Positions 23,330 through 31,884 of a stretch of DNA of 64,000 nt are shown piece after piece. The notes below the pieces were generated by a model that did no database searches, was not told the DNA's origin, and saw only the letters and a list, made by a program, of their open reading frames with translations. Made by a program: the position numbers and the translations under genes. The DNA is from JANQHS01 sp965267505 (GTDB lineage Bacteria > Bacteroidota > Bacteroidia > Cytophagales > CCMP332): positions 992,001 to 1,056,000 of the forward strand of contig OZ254081.1 in the NCBI GenBank assembly GCA_965267505.1, written 5' to 3'. Every line of letters starts with the position of its first letter. Positions within the stretch are counted from its first letter, which is position 1.

Positions 23330-24261
23330 TTCTTAAATAAACTTTCAACAAATGAGCCCGGGTCAAATTCCTGGAGGTCCTCCACCCCTTCTCCTACCCC
23401 AATGAACCTAATCGGGATCTCTAACTGATCAGATATTCCAATAACCACGCCACCTTTTGCAGTTCCGTCCAATTTGGTGATTGCTATTCCGGTAACCTCA
23501 GTTGCACTCAGGAATTCTTTGGCCTGGACCAATGCATTTTGACCTGTACTTCCGTCCAATACTAAAAGTACCTCATGGGGTGCATCTTCTTTAAATTTCT
23601 GAACTACTCTTTTGATCTTGCTTAGCTCATTCATAAGGTTGACCTTGTTATGAAGTCTTCCAGCTGTATCAATGATCACAATATCATAATTCCCTTCTAC
23701 CCCTTGCTTAACGGCATCGAAAGCTACGGCACTGGGGTCTTTGCCCATCCCATGTTCTACCACAGGTACCCCTATTCTACTTCCCCAGGTCTTCAACTGA
23801 TCAACGGCAGCAGCCCTGAAAGTATCCGCTGCAGCTAGTATTACTTTTTTGCCTTCTGAATTCCAGCGCGAAGCCAATTTTCCAATCGTAGTTGTCTTGC
23901 CTACTCCATTGACTCCGACAACCAAGATCACCTTGGGCGGGGTAGGTTCAACTACTTTTCGCTTTTCCTCTGCGAAGAGCTGTTCGATCTCATCCCTCAA
24001 GAGTTTATTTAACTCTTCCTCTGAGATGTATTTGTCTTTAGCAGCCCTGGCCTCAAGGTTATCAATTATTTTGATCGTGGTATCAAGCCCTACGTCAGAG
24101 CTTATTAGAATCTCCTCTAATTCATCCAGAAACTCCACATCAACCTTTGTCTTACCTACGAGGGCTTTCCCTATCTTCCCCATAAAGCCAGAACGGGTCT
24201 TTTCCATTCCCTGATCAAGCTTTTCTTTTTCTTCCTTCTTTAAGAATCCAAACAATGCCAT
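23326..24261 (-). CDS. ftsY: Signal recognition particle receptor
   Basis: FtsY docks SRP-ribosome complexes at the membrane. I start it at the ATG at 24259-24261 (MALFGFLKKEEKEKL), two codons inside a longer frame that would need a TTG. The 311-residue protein has a short acidic N-terminal region, the NG helical domain, and GTPase motifs GVNGVGKTTTIGKLA (G1), DTFRAAAVDQL, DTAGRLHN (G3), and TKLDGTAKGG (G4). The long acidic A domain of proteobacterial FtsY is missing, as is normal here. A terminator lies just upstream, so expression partly depends on readthrough or a local promoter. Confidence 0.96.
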   Translation of the reverse strand: MALFGFLKKEEKEKLDQGMEKTRSGFMGKIGKALVGKTKVDVEFLDELEEILISSDVGLDTTIKIIDNLEARAAKDKYISEEELNKLLRDEIEQLFAEEKRKVVEPTPPKVILVVGVNGVGKTTTIGKLASRWNSEGKKVILAAADTFRAAAVDQLKTWGSRIGVPVVEHGMGKDPSAVAFDAVKQGVEGNYDIVIIDTAGRLHNKVNLMNELSKIKRVVQKFKEDAPHEVLLVLDGSTGQNALVQAKEFLSATEVTGIAITKLDGTAKGGVVIGISDQLEIPIRFIGVGEGVEDLQEFDPGSFVESLFKK

Positions 24262-24265
24262 ATGC

Positions 24266-24296
24266 AAAAAAAAAGTCCCTGAAAATAGGGACTTTT
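24266..24296 (-). terminator. Terminator or attenuator between DUF4295 and ftsY
   Basis: GTCCCT (24275-24280) pairs with AGGGAC (24287-24292), extended by flanking A/T pairs. Read on the minus strand it is followed by nine T residues (24266-24274), ending only four bases before the ftsY ATG. It should stop most transcripts of the rpmB-rpmG-DUF4295 unit. Confidence 0.85.
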
Positions 24297-24317
24297 ACCA
24301 TTTTATTAACCCGAATG

Positions 24318-24467
24318 TTACTTAAGGTAATCTTTTACCTTATCGGCCGGAACCATCATCTCTTTGAAGGTATAAGCCCCACTTTTCTGTGACTTTTCAG
24401 TCAGGATGATCTTGGCCAAATTCTTTTTGACACCAGTCTGTAAAGTTGCTACGGTCTTCTTTGCCAT
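24318..24467 (-). CDS. DUF4295 family small basic protein
   Basis: A 49-residue protein (MAKKTVATLQTGVKKNLAKI to the C-terminal MMVPADKVKDYLK) is encoded one base after the rpmG stop codon. It matches the DUF4295 family, which is confined to Bacteroidota and always sits with rpmB and rpmG. Its basic nature and context suggest a ribosomal protein; I recall a Bacteroidota-specific large-subunit protein, bL38, from structural work and think this may be it, but I cannot verify that here. Confidence 0.88.
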   Translation of the reverse strand: MAKKTVATLQTGVKKNLAKIILTEKSQKSGAYTFKEMMVPADKVKDYLK

Positions 24468-24468
24468 C

Positions 24469-24651
24469 TTACTTTATCTCTTTGTGAACTGTGTATTTTT
24501 TAAGAATTGGATTGTATTTCTTCAACTCAATTCTTTCGGTCGTGTTCTTCCGGTTCTTGGTAGTAATGTACCTTGAAGTGCCGGGCATACCGCTATCCTT
24601 GTGCTCTGTACACTCTAGGATAACCTGAACTCTATTTCCCTTTTTTGCCAT
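24469..24651 (-). CDS. rpmG: 50S ribosomal protein bL33
   Basis: The 60-residue protein begins MAKKGNRVQVILECTEHKDSG and contains GTSRYITTKNRKNTTERIELKKYNP, the bL33 pattern. Only one cysteine of the zinc-ribbon type remains, so it appears to be the zinc-independent form. It lies 18 bases after rpmB and one base before DUF4295, in the conserved Bacteroidota order. Confidence 0.96.
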   Translation of the reverse strand: MAKKGNRVQVILECTEHKDSGMPGTSRYITTKNRKNTTERIELKKYNPILKKYTVHKEIK

Positions 24652-24669
24652 TCCCTGCTAACGTTTTTA

Positions 24670-24909
24670 TCAAACAATTTTCAATCCCTTGGTATTGGCT
24701 TTCTTCAATACCTCGTTCAATCCCTTTTTGTTGATGGTCTTAAGAACCTTGGTACTAACCTTAAGGGTCACCCAACGATCTTCCTCGGGGATGTAAAACC
24801 TCTTGGTTTGCAAATTGGGCAAAAACCAGCGCTTTGTCTTATTGTTAGCATGAGACACATTATTGCCTGATTTAGGCCTCTTTCCTGATATTTCACAAAT
24901 CCTTGACAT
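24670..24909 (-). CDS. rpmB: 50S ribosomal protein bL28
   Basis: The 79-residue protein starts at the ATG at 24907-24909 (MSRICEISGKRPKSGNNVSHANNKTKRWFLPNLQTKR), which is bL28; a longer frame upstream would add eight residues with no family support. It is the first gene of the rpmB-rpmG-DUF4295 unit. Upstream on the minus strand GACATTTG, one mismatch from the -7 consensus TAnnTTTG, could belong to its promoter. Confidence 0.96.
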   Translation of the reverse strand: MSRICEISGKRPKSGNNVSHANNKTKRWFLPNLQTKRFYIPEEDRWVTLKVSTKVLKTINKKGLNEVLKKANTKGLKIV

Positions 24910-25023
24910 GACCTTTAAAATTAAGGGGTGCAAATGTCGTAATTTTTAATAAAAAAAGAAACACAGGGCGCGAATACTTAATGTTTTTATTGGCTTTTCC
25001 TAGGTGCCTTGAGAACCTATATC

Positions 25024-25031
25024 TAATTTTG
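25024..25031 (+). promoter_or_regulatory. Possible -7 element of rocD
   Basis: TAATTTTG matches TAnnTTTG and would start transcription about 13 bases before the rocD ATG. No good -33 element was found at the expected spacing, so the call is tentative. Confidence 0.4.
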
Positions 25032-25047
25032 GCAAAAATATTATTCT

Positions 25048-26289
25048 ATGATTGACGCGGCAGTAAATACACAAGACTTTATCGATCTGGAGAACCATTA
25101 TGGTGCACATAATTATCATCCGATCCCTGTTGTATTGGCCAAAGGAGAAGGAGTTCACCTTTGGGATGTAGAAGGAAAGCATTACTATGATTTTCTTTCT
25201 TCCTACAGTGCCGTAAATCAAGGTCATTGTCATCCAAGGATCGTAAAGAAGCTTCAGGAACAAGCCGAGGTATTGACTTTGACAAGTAGAGCCTTCTTTA
25301 ACGATAAACTGGGCCCAACAGAAAAGTATTTATGCGAATACTTTGGTTATCAAAAAGCCCTAATGATGAATACCGGGGCCGAAGCTAATGAAACAGCAAT
25401 AAAACTGGCCAGAAAATGGGGCTACCAGAAAAAAGGCATTCCTCAGGACAAAGCAGTGATAGTCGCAGTGGAAAACAACTTCCACGGAAGGACAACAACT
25501 ATCATTTCTGCATCAACCGATCCGGTTGCCACAAAGAATTTTGGACCTTTTACCCCGGGATTTAAAGTGATCCCTTACAACGATATTGCCGCTATGGAAG
25601 AGGCTCTTTCAGATCCAAATGTGGCTGCATTCTGGGTCGAACCAATTCAGGGTGAAGCCGGAGTTTATGTCCCAGATGATGGTTATTTGACCGCTGCCAG
25701 AGAAATGGCTGACAAATGCAATGTTTTGTTAATGGTCGATGAAGTTCAAACCGGAATTGGAAGAACCGGTCAACTATTGGCGTCGGACCATGAAAATGTC
25801 AGACCAGATGTTCTAATACTTGGAAAGGCGGTTTCTGGAGGAGTTTTTCCAGTCTCTGTTGTTCTGGCAGATGACGAGATCATGTTGACCATAAAACCTG
25901 GTGAGCATGGATCTACATTTGGGGGCAACCCCCTTGGTTGTGTTGTGGCCGAAGAAGCTTTGCAGATCATCAAAGATGAAAACCTTACTGAAAATGCCAG
26001 AAAGCTGGGAGAGGTTTTTAACCAAAGAATGGAAAAGGTTGTGGAATCGAGCTCACTTGTCACTCTTGTAAGAGGAAAAGGACTCCTGAATGCAATCGTC
26101 ATAAATGACTCAGAAGACAGTCAGACTGCATGGAACATTTGTATGGAATTGAAAGAAGCCGGGCTGCTGGCCAAACCAACCCATGGGAATATAATTCGCT
26201 TTGCTCCGCCGTTGGTTATTACTGAGGAGCAACTACATGAATGTTGCGATATCATCGAAAAAGCGATCAGCAACTTCAAAATGGCATAA
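25048..26289 (+). CDS. rocD: Ornithine aminotransferase
   Basis: RocD transfers the delta-amino group of ornithine to 2-oxoglutarate, linking arginine and proline/glutamate metabolism. The 413-residue class III aminotransferase has HNYHPIPVVLAKGEGVHLWDVEGKHYYDFLSSYSAVNQGHCHP, MMNTGAEANETAIKLARKW, NNFHGRTTTIISAS, the LLMVDEVQTGIGRTG segment with the PLP-contacting Asp, the Schiff-base lysine in LILGKAVSGG, and GEHGSTFGGNPLGC. All are those of ornithine-oxo-acid transaminase. It is monocistronic and ends at a strong terminator. Confidence 0.95.
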   Translation: MIDAAVNTQDFIDLENHYGAHNYHPIPVVLAKGEGVHLWDVEGKHYYDFLSSYSAVNQGHCHPRIVKKLQEQAEVLTLTSRAFFNDKLGPTEKYLCEYFGYQKALMMNTGAEANETAIKLARKWGYQKKGIPQDKAVIVAVENNFHGRTTTIISASTDPVATKNFGPFTPGFKVIPYNDIAAMEEALSDPNVAAFWVEPIQGEAGVYVPDDGYLTAAREMADKCNVLLMVDEVQTGIGRTGQLLASDHENVRPDVLILGKAVSGGVFPVSVVLADDEIMLTIKPGEHGSTFGGNPLGCVVAEEALQIIKDENLTENARKLGEVFNQRMEKVVESSSLVTLVRGKGLLNAIVINDSEDSQTAWNICMELKEAGLLAKPTHGNIIRFAPPLVITEEQLHECCDIIEKAISNFKMA

Positions 26290-26318
26290 AAAAAAGCCCG
26301 GATCTACCGGGCTTTTTT
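26288..26318. terminator. Bidirectional terminator between rocD and the ppiD-like gene
   Basis: GCCCGG (26296-26301) pairs with CCGGGC (26307-26312) around an ATCTA loop. Eight A residues precede and six T residues follow the stem, so it can serve the rightward rocD and the leftward gene ending at 26341. Confidence 0.88.
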
Positions 26319-26340
26319 CATTCTGATTCTATTCTTTCTT

Positions 26341-28449
26341 CTAGAAGAACTTATATCTATTGTCTACGACATCAGCATCTTCACGGATGGTTTCAGATAC
26401 GCCAAGACCGGCCCTTCCCTGATATGCAGCAAGATAACCTGTTGTATTCTCAGGCACCGCTTCTCCTCCAGGAGCAGGTGTAAGCTGAGTGGTTTTCATG
26501 ATCATGATCCCATTCTCACCTTCGATTATTCCTGATTTGGAACCTTCAAGCAATCCGAAAAGAACTCCAACAGCTTTTGGATCAAATCCCACACCTGTTA
26601 GAGAATTCGAGTTAAAGAACGTAGAACTCACCGAATAATACTTTGCCTCGCTCCCAAAAGCTTTTGACATTTCTTCAAGACTCTCCTGTTCTGGCAATTG
26701 AGCAAGCCTTTCGCCTAGCATTGCTGCTTTGGCTTTCTTCAAAGCATAAGGCTTAAGTCTTTCCTCAACATCCTCTACATCTGCATATCCTTCCTCCTGA
26801 ATTGAGTTCAACCTACAGACCATGTATTGGTTATCCAATTCAAAAACCTGGGAAACATCTCCTGGGTCCGCCTCAGAGAATCCCCAGCGGATTACCTGAC
26901 TCACATTAGAAATGCCATTAACCAATTTATCATTCTTTCCAATTCCTCTCGCGGTAACGATATTCATTCCTTCTTCTGCGGCATTAGCCTCGAATTCCTC
27001 ACTTGAAGTAGAGGTTCCTGCAAAATAATCCGCCTTTCTAAAAATCTCATCTCTGGTATCATCGCTTGCTGTAATGGTCCTGGTAATGGTACCTATTAAA
27101 TAATTTGAATCCGTTGCGGCTTGGGTAACATTAATAATATGATAACCAAATTGGGTTTTTACAATATTGGGAACAACCCCTGCCGATTTCATGCTGAAAG
27201 CAGCTTCTTCAAATTCACTTACCATTCTACCTCTTCCGAACCACCCAAGCTCTCCCCCATTTGGACCTGAAGGTCCATCACTATTTTGTCTTGCCAGAGT
27301 AGCAAAGTCTTGACCAGCTAAAGCTTGAGATAAAATTCTGTTGGCTATCGATTTAGCTTCATCATCAGTACGGTTTTCAGTATTGATTAGTATATGACTC
27401 GCCTTAACGAATTGGCCTGAAGAATCAGATCCCTGGGCAATTAGCTTGTATATCTTAATTCCCCCGGCTTCTTCAAATGGTCCTACTACATCTCCGACTT
27501 TCAAGGAACCAATTGTATCCGCTATTGCTGTTGGAATTGCATCTGGAGAATAAAAGGTTGGGAGAAGCGACTCGTCTGAACGAAGCTTTATGAATGAGCT
27601 ATCATCGTCTTCCTGGCCGAATTCTTCAAATATTTCAACCATTTCCTCTCTGTAGTACGCGCTGTCTTCAGCAGAAGGCACTATCTGAAAAGAGACATAA
27701 TCGAAGGTGACGTTATCAGTTAGCTTAAACTCCTCCTTTCTTTCGTTAAGGACCGCCTCTAAATCTGAATCATTAATTTCAACCAAAGAATCGGCAATTG
27801 AGAAATAAGGTATGTATAGGTATTCACCAGAAACCTTTGCGTTATTTCTCACATATTCTCTTTGCTTGTCATATTTGGTAGAATAAACCGACTTGCCCAT
27901 AAGAGCAGTCAATTTGCTTAGCCTTCTTTCCGGCCTTAAGCTCTTTTCAAAATCCAACCATTGTTGTTGATAAATGGCTTCCATGCTACCGAGGTTTTGG
28001 AGGTAGGCAACCAGCCTGGATCTATCAAATACGCCGGTTTCGGGATTTGTAAAAGCATTCTGCACAGCGGGATGAATATTTGAACCCTGAACCATATCCA
28101 CCATTTCGTCATCAGTGACCACAATCCCCAACTGATCATACTGGACCTGGTATCCATATTTCAACATCATGTTGTTCCATGCTTGCTGACGAAGACCTTC
28201 CACCTCTTCCGCTGAAGGGGTTTTTTGATTATTCACAAAAAAGACCGTCTTAAGCTTTTCGATCTCATTAATGAATTCCGGATAAGAAATTTTCTCGCCC
28301 TTGATTTCTGCAACCAATTGCTGACCCTGACCAAACAATACAGATTGAGGGCCCAAAAGATCCGCCGCCACAAAGGATAGAATAGCAAAGCCCACCGCAA
28401 AAACGACGACCTTCCCCATTCGGTCCCTTAACTTGTTCATTACTCCCAT
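26341..28449 (-). CDS. PpiD-like membrane-anchored peptidyl-prolyl isomerase
   Basis: The 702-residue protein has one transmembrane anchor near the N-terminus (GKVVVFAVGFAILSFVAADLLG, about 12-33), a SurA_N-like chaperone region (about 40-230), and a parvulin domain (about 345-445) with the markers ASHILI, GPNGGELGWFGRGRMVSEFEEAAFSM and TQFGYHIINV. A second, degenerate domain follows. It should act in the periplasm on outer-membrane and secreted proteins. Bacteroidota encode such long PpiD/SurA-type foldases. It starts at ATG 28449 with its own promoter, 100 bases downstream of the CNNM transporter gene. Confidence 0.88.
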   Translation of the reverse strand: MGVMNKLRDRMGKVVVFAVGFAILSFVAADLLGPQSVLFGQGQQLVAEIKGEKISYPEFINEIEKLKTVFFVNNQKTPSAEEVEGLRQQAWNNMMLKYGYQVQYDQLGIVVTDDEMVDMVQGSNIHPAVQNAFTNPETGVFDRSRLVAYLQNLGSMEAIYQQQWLDFEKSLRPERRLSKLTALMGKSVYSTKYDKQREYVRNNAKVSGEYLYIPYFSIADSLVEINDSDLEAVLNERKEEFKLTDNVTFDYVSFQIVPSAEDSAYYREEMVEIFEEFGQEDDDSSFIKLRSDESLLPTFYSPDAIPTAIADTIGSLKVGDVVGPFEEAGGIKIYKLIAQGSDSSGQFVKASHILINTENRTDDEAKSIANRILSQALAGQDFATLARQNSDGPSGPNGGELGWFGRGRMVSEFEEAAFSMKSAGVVPNIVKTQFGYHIINVTQAATDSNYLIGTITRTITASDDTRDEIFRKADYFAGTSTSSEEFEANAAEEGMNIVTARGIGKNDKLVNGISNVSQVIRWGFSEADPGDVSQVFELDNQYMVCRLNSIQEEGYADVEDVEERLKPYALKKAKAAMLGERLAQLPEQESLEEMSKAFGSEAKYYSVSSTFFNSNSLTGVGFDPKAVGVLFGLLEGSKSGIIEGENGIMIMKTTQLTPAPGGEAVPENTTGYLAAYQGRAGLGVSETIREDADVVDNRYKFF

Positions 28450-28473
28450 ACTACTTTTCTAAAAATTGGACCG

Positions 28474-28504
28474 CAAAAGTAAAATTTGCACCCAAAAATG
28501 GAAA
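28474..28504 (-). promoter_or_regulatory. Predicted promoter of the ppiD-like gene
   Basis: On the minus strand TACTTTTG (28474-28481) fits TAnnTTTG, and TTTC (28501-28504) stands exactly 19 bases upstream, one mismatch from TTTG. The transcript would start about 20 bases before the ATG. Confidence 0.62.
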
Positions 28505-28548
28505 GGCCTGATAGCTTAATGTTTGAAATTCAGAGTATTTATCTAAGA

Positions 28549-29811
28549 TTATTCTGGAAGGAGCAGTCTGACCTTGTCAATCCTGGCCCCGTCTACAGAT
28601 AAAATCTTAAAGGTAAAGGGAGGGATCTCAACCTTTTGATTGGCTTTGGGGATATCTTCAAAATTGGAAAGTATGAGTCCGCCCAAGGTATCATATTCCC
28701 CTTCCGGAAGGTTCCATTCATACTTTTCATTCAAATAATCAATCTCTAAACGAGCAGAAAAAATATAATTCCTCTCGTTTATTCTTTCCTCCACTCTGAT
28801 GTCCTGATCATGTTCATCCTGAATCTCCCCTACAATTTCTTCCATTACATCTTCCAGAGTCACTATTCCTGCTGTACCTCCAAATTCATCGACCACTAAT
28901 GCAATGCTCTTCCCTTCGGAAGTGAAACTAATCATCATTTCCCTGGCCTCCATAGATTCGGGGACCATGGCTATTGGGGTTAGCATTTTTGCTATTTCTT
29001 TTTGACCACTTAGAAGTGCGGAAGTATGGCAATAGCCAACGATGTTGTCAATATTTTCTTTAAAGACCATGATCTTTGAATGGCCTGATTCCTGAAATTC
29101 ATGTTTTAGATCATCAATGGATTCTGTGATTTCAACAGCGGAAATTTCAGTTCTGGGGATCATGCAATCCCTGACTTTTAGATTTTTAAATTCCAACGCT
29201 CTTGAAAAAATCTTTGAGTCCACTTCGGCCAAATCTTCACTAGGGGCAGTTTCTTTTAATTTTTTGACAAATTCATCCAGATCAGTAAGCCCAAAGACGG
29301 GCTTGGATTCATTGTACTCCAATTTGAATAGACCGTTTAATATCCCTTTTGAAATGCCCGTAATTACAAAGACCAATGGGAATAGTAAAAAATAAATAAG
29401 GGAAATCGGAAGCGTAAAAAGTTTCAAGAGCCAGTTTGGATTGCTCAGAAATAAGGACTTTGGAATGTACTCTGAAAGGAAAAGTACAATCAGAGTTGAG
29501 ATCATCGTTGATATCAACAAGAACAAGAAATCATTCCCATTTAGGAAAGAAAACCGACCCAACCATGGATCTAAATATTTGGCCATGAAATAACTAAAAA
29601 TGACAAGGGAAAGAGTATTCCCCACCAGGAGTGTAGCGATAAATCTTGCAGGCCGATCATTGAACAAGCCGATTAGCCTTCCAATGATTCCTCCTTGCTG
29701 ACCTCTTACTTCAAGTTCTAGCTTGTCTGAGGCAATGAATGCCATTTCAACTCCGGAAAATACAGCTGAAGCCAAAAGCGAAATAACAATAAAAATTACC
29801 GTGGGGCTCAT
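28549..29811 (-). CDS. Hemolysin-family CNNM/CorC transporter
   Basis: The 420-residue membrane protein has an N-terminal DUF21/CNNM domain with about four transmembrane segments (about 1-160; MSPTVIFIVISLLASAVFSGVEMAF, LLVGNTLSLVIFSYF), then a pair of CBS domains (about 200-330) containing VRDCMIPRTEISAVE and VVDEFGGTAGIVTLEDVMEEIVGEIQDEHD, and a CorC_HlyC domain at the end. Related proteins transport or sense magnesium or other divalent cations; they are not true hemolysins. It overlaps the upstream 59-residue membrane gene by four bases. A second member, gldE, lies at 44.3-45.7 kb. Confidence 0.9.
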   Translation of the reverse strand: MSPTVIFIVISLLASAVFSGVEMAFIASDKLELEVRGQQGGIIGRLIGLFNDRPARFIATLLVGNTLSLVIFSYFMAKYLDPWLGRFSFLNGNDFLFLLISTMISTLIVLFLSEYIPKSLFLSNPNWLLKLFTLPISLIYFLLFPLVFVITGISKGILNGLFKLEYNESKPVFGLTDLDEFVKKLKETAPSEDLAEVDSKIFSRALEFKNLKVRDCMIPRTEISAVEITESIDDLKHEFQESGHSKIMVFKENIDNIVGYCHTSALLSGQKEIAKMLTPIAMVPESMEAREMMISFTSEGKSIALVVDEFGGTAGIVTLEDVMEEIVGEIQDEHDQDIRVEERINERNYIFSARLEIDYLNEKYEWNLPEGEYDTLGGLILSNFEDIPKANQKVEIPPFTFKILSVDGARIDKVRLLLPE

Positions 29812-29987
29812 GAGTCTTCCTTTTCCTCTTTCTTTCTGCCTGAGTAATTATATAAAAAGTAAATACCTAATACCAACATGAATAACCAATAGCTATTGGC
29901 AAAACCATTGATAACCGTTTGATGAAGGGCAATAATGAACAAACCCACAAGGAGGGCTAGTATTACGGGTTTAGGAATCCTCTTCAT
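29808..29987 (-). CDS. Small two-helix membrane protein between lptC and the CNNM gene
   Basis: This 59-residue protein starts at ATG 29985-29987, 17 bases inside the end of lptC, and its stop overlaps the start of the CNNM gene (ATGA). It has two hydrophobic segments, VILALLVGLFIIALHQTVI (about 8-26) and SYWLFMLVLGIYFLYNY (about 32-48), between a basic N-terminus and a charged C-terminus (SGRKKEEKEDS). The tight overlaps on both sides and the membrane-protein composition argue for a genuine gene. I do not know its function. A role with LptC or the transporter is only inferred from context. Confidence 0.72.
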   Translation of the reverse strand: MKRIPKPVILALLVGLFIIALHQTVINGFANSYWLFMLVLGIYFLYNYSGRKKEEKEDS

Positions 29988-30537
29988 TTAATGTCTCCAA
30001 AGGTATTACACCTTGAAGGTTTTTGATCTGGTAGGTTGAAAAATCCTGCGCCGCGGTTAACCCCTTGCCCATCAGCCTTTTGCCATACTGATCGATGATC
30101 ACATTCTTTTCAGTGTATATTTTTTGGCTTTTAGGGTTCCAGTATAGTTCTTCCGTATGTAGTTTCCTTTGTTCCTTCAGATTCTCAATGATCACGTTTC
30201 CCCTCACCACATAAATTCCCGTTGTTCCATCAACTCTTCCATAATTGGCAAGTAATGTAGTTTCGGGGTTTTCTTGGGGAGAAAAAAAAGTAAGATCAAC
30301 CCCATCGGGAAATTCGCGATCATTATTAAGGAAATCCTTTTGGACTGGTGCCTTTAGTCTAATCCGGATTTTTGCGGAATCGCTATAGGTCAGGTCAAGA
30401 TTATCAATAATGGTTACAGGACCCTCGTAAGGTTCAAAGTCTTCAGGTTTAAGATCATTGCTTCCGCAGGAAACAAAAAAAAGGGAAAAGACCAAAAGGA
30501 CCTTTCCCCAATTCTTTTTGTATGGATCATTTTCCAA
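29971..30537 (-). CDS. lptC: LPS export protein LptC
   Basis: LptC relays lipopolysaccharide from the inner-membrane LptBFG to LptA. The 188-residue protein has an N-terminal membrane/lipoprotein-like segment (VLLVFSLFFVSC) and a beta-jellyroll made of IDNLDLTYSDSAKIRIRLKAP, NYGRVDGTTGIYVVRGNVIIENLKEQRKLHTEELYWNPKSQKIYTEKNVII and GKGLTAAQDFSTYQIKNLQGVI, the typical LptC pattern. The start is TTG at 30535-30537, five bases after the TPR gene. The cysteine after the hydrophobic stretch suggests a lipoprotein form, as reported for Bacteroidota annotations. Confidence 0.9.
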   Translation of the reverse strand: MENDPYKKNWGKVLLVFSLFFVSCGSNDLKPEDFEPYEGPVTIIDNLDLTYSDSAKIRIRLKAPVQKDFLNNDREFPDGVDLTFFSPQENPETTLLANYGRVDGTTGIYVVRGNVIIENLKEQRKLHTEELYWNPKSQKIYTEKNVIIDQYGKRLMGKGLTAAQDFSTYQIKNLQGVIPLETLNEEDS

Positions 30538-30542
30538 AATTA

Positions 30543-31883
30543 TCAGCTTGGCCTTCTCTGAAGTTCTACTGATTCATTGATCCAACATCCAACTGTCACC
30601 TTATCTCCCTCTTTCATCCCATAGGTGAAGATCTCTTCAATCGAAGGGAACTGAGCTTTTGCAGAAGCCATTTTAGTTGAATTTCCTCCTTTTGCATACC
30701 AATTGTAAGCCGCTATATAAACTGCCCTGGTTTCAACTACATTACTTCCAGTACATTCTTTTGAGCTGTTCATGTACATATCACCAACTAGAATAAATCC
30801 TTCCTTTTTGCTAGGATCTGCTTCAGTTGCTTTTACCGCATAGCTTCTGGCAGTAGATTTTGATCCCTTTTGGAAATAGGACTGAGCCATCAGGTAATAA
30901 ATGTCACCTTTCTCAGTGCCAGATTCCGCCAATTCAAGAGCTTGTTTAAAGTATTCAAGTCCTTCATCAATCTTACCATCAGAATTCAATAACCTCCCAA
31001 TGGTCTTGCTCATACCATAACTTGGCTCGCTTTTGTTCACCACCATTGCGGCTTGCATCCAAGCTGGATCGTCATAGCACTTGGCAGTCGACATCATGGA
31101 AAAAACCTTTTTGGCTATTTCAAGATTTTCAGGATCAGCCTGGAATTTTGGGACATAATTAGCCTGGATAAACTCACAATCAATTTCAACAAGTCCTCTG
31201 AGGTCATCATTGATCTTATCCTTGGTCTCCTTCCACTTGGCAACTTTCTTTCCGTTGGCTGCAATGTTCTTATCAGTGATGCCCTCAAGAACATAGAATA
31301 CATCAAGGATCTGCTCGTCATTTAGCATGTATCCCGCCTTCTTATTCTTAGCCAATACCTTCATTGAATACTGGACATTGCTGTAAAAGGTCTTCTCCTT
31401 ATTCAGATCCAAGATCATTTTGAACTGATCCAAAAGCGCACTTTCCTGACCTTTTCTTAGAAACCAATATTTGTAAAGCTTTGAACCTTTATAGTTCATA
31501 ACCTTTGCCTTATCCTCTCCTTTTTCGATTCTCATATCATAAAGGATAAGAACTGTATCCTGAAGTCCCAGCTTTTTTGCCTTGTCCTGCTCAGTTTTTT
31601 CTAGACCAGCATAGATGTTGATCCCCGTTTTATAGAGAGAGAATTTTTTGTTGTCCAGGTCTGGTGCAGCATTAATCAACCATCTGAAATCTACGACGGC
31701 AGATTTGAAATCCGCTTCTGCAGGCTTCCTACCATTGGCTGTACTCATTGCATCCATCATTCGAGTGTAATGATTTTGAGCCGTTTGCTTATCCTCAGGC
31801 CAGTTTAGATCCACCTGTGCAAAAGCAACCCCACTAAGGGTAATGGCTAATAAGGTCAATATGAAATTCCTATTTAAAAACAT
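30543..31883 (-). CDS. Exported TPR-repeat protein of unknown function
   Basis: The 446-residue protein has a signal peptide (MFLNRNFILTLLAITLSGVAFAQ). It is alpha-helical; recognisable TPR-like motifs lie at about 310-385 (IGRLLNSDGKIDEGLEYFKQALELAESGTEKGDIYYLMAQSYFQKGSKSTARSYAVKATEADPSKKEGF). The earlier part is mostly helical with no named domain. It sits between an outer-membrane protein gene (upstream, one base apart) and lptC (five bases downstream), an arrangement I recall from other Bacteroidota; a scaffold role in the envelope is plausible. Confidence 0.78.
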   Translation of the reverse strand: MFLNRNFILTLLAITLSGVAFAQVDLNWPEDKQTAQNHYTRMMDAMSTANGRKPAEADFKSAVVDFRWLINAAPDLDNKKFSLYKTGINIYAGLEKTEQDKAKKLGLQDTVLILYDMRIEKGEDKAKVMNYKGSKLYKYWFLRKGQESALLDQFKMILDLNKEKTFYSNVQYSMKVLAKNKKAGYMLNDEQILDVFYVLEGITDKNIAANGKKVAKWKETKDKINDDLRGLVEIDCEFIQANYVPKFQADPENLEIAKKVFSMMSTAKCYDDPAWMQAAMVVNKSEPSYGMSKTIGRLLNSDGKIDEGLEYFKQALELAESGTEKGDIYYLMAQSYFQKGSKSTARSYAVKATEADPSKKEGFILVGDMYMNSSKECTGSNVVETRAVYIAAYNWYAKGGNSTKMASAKAQFPSIEEIFTYGMKEGDKVTVGCWINESVELQRRPS

Positions 31884-31884
31884 C

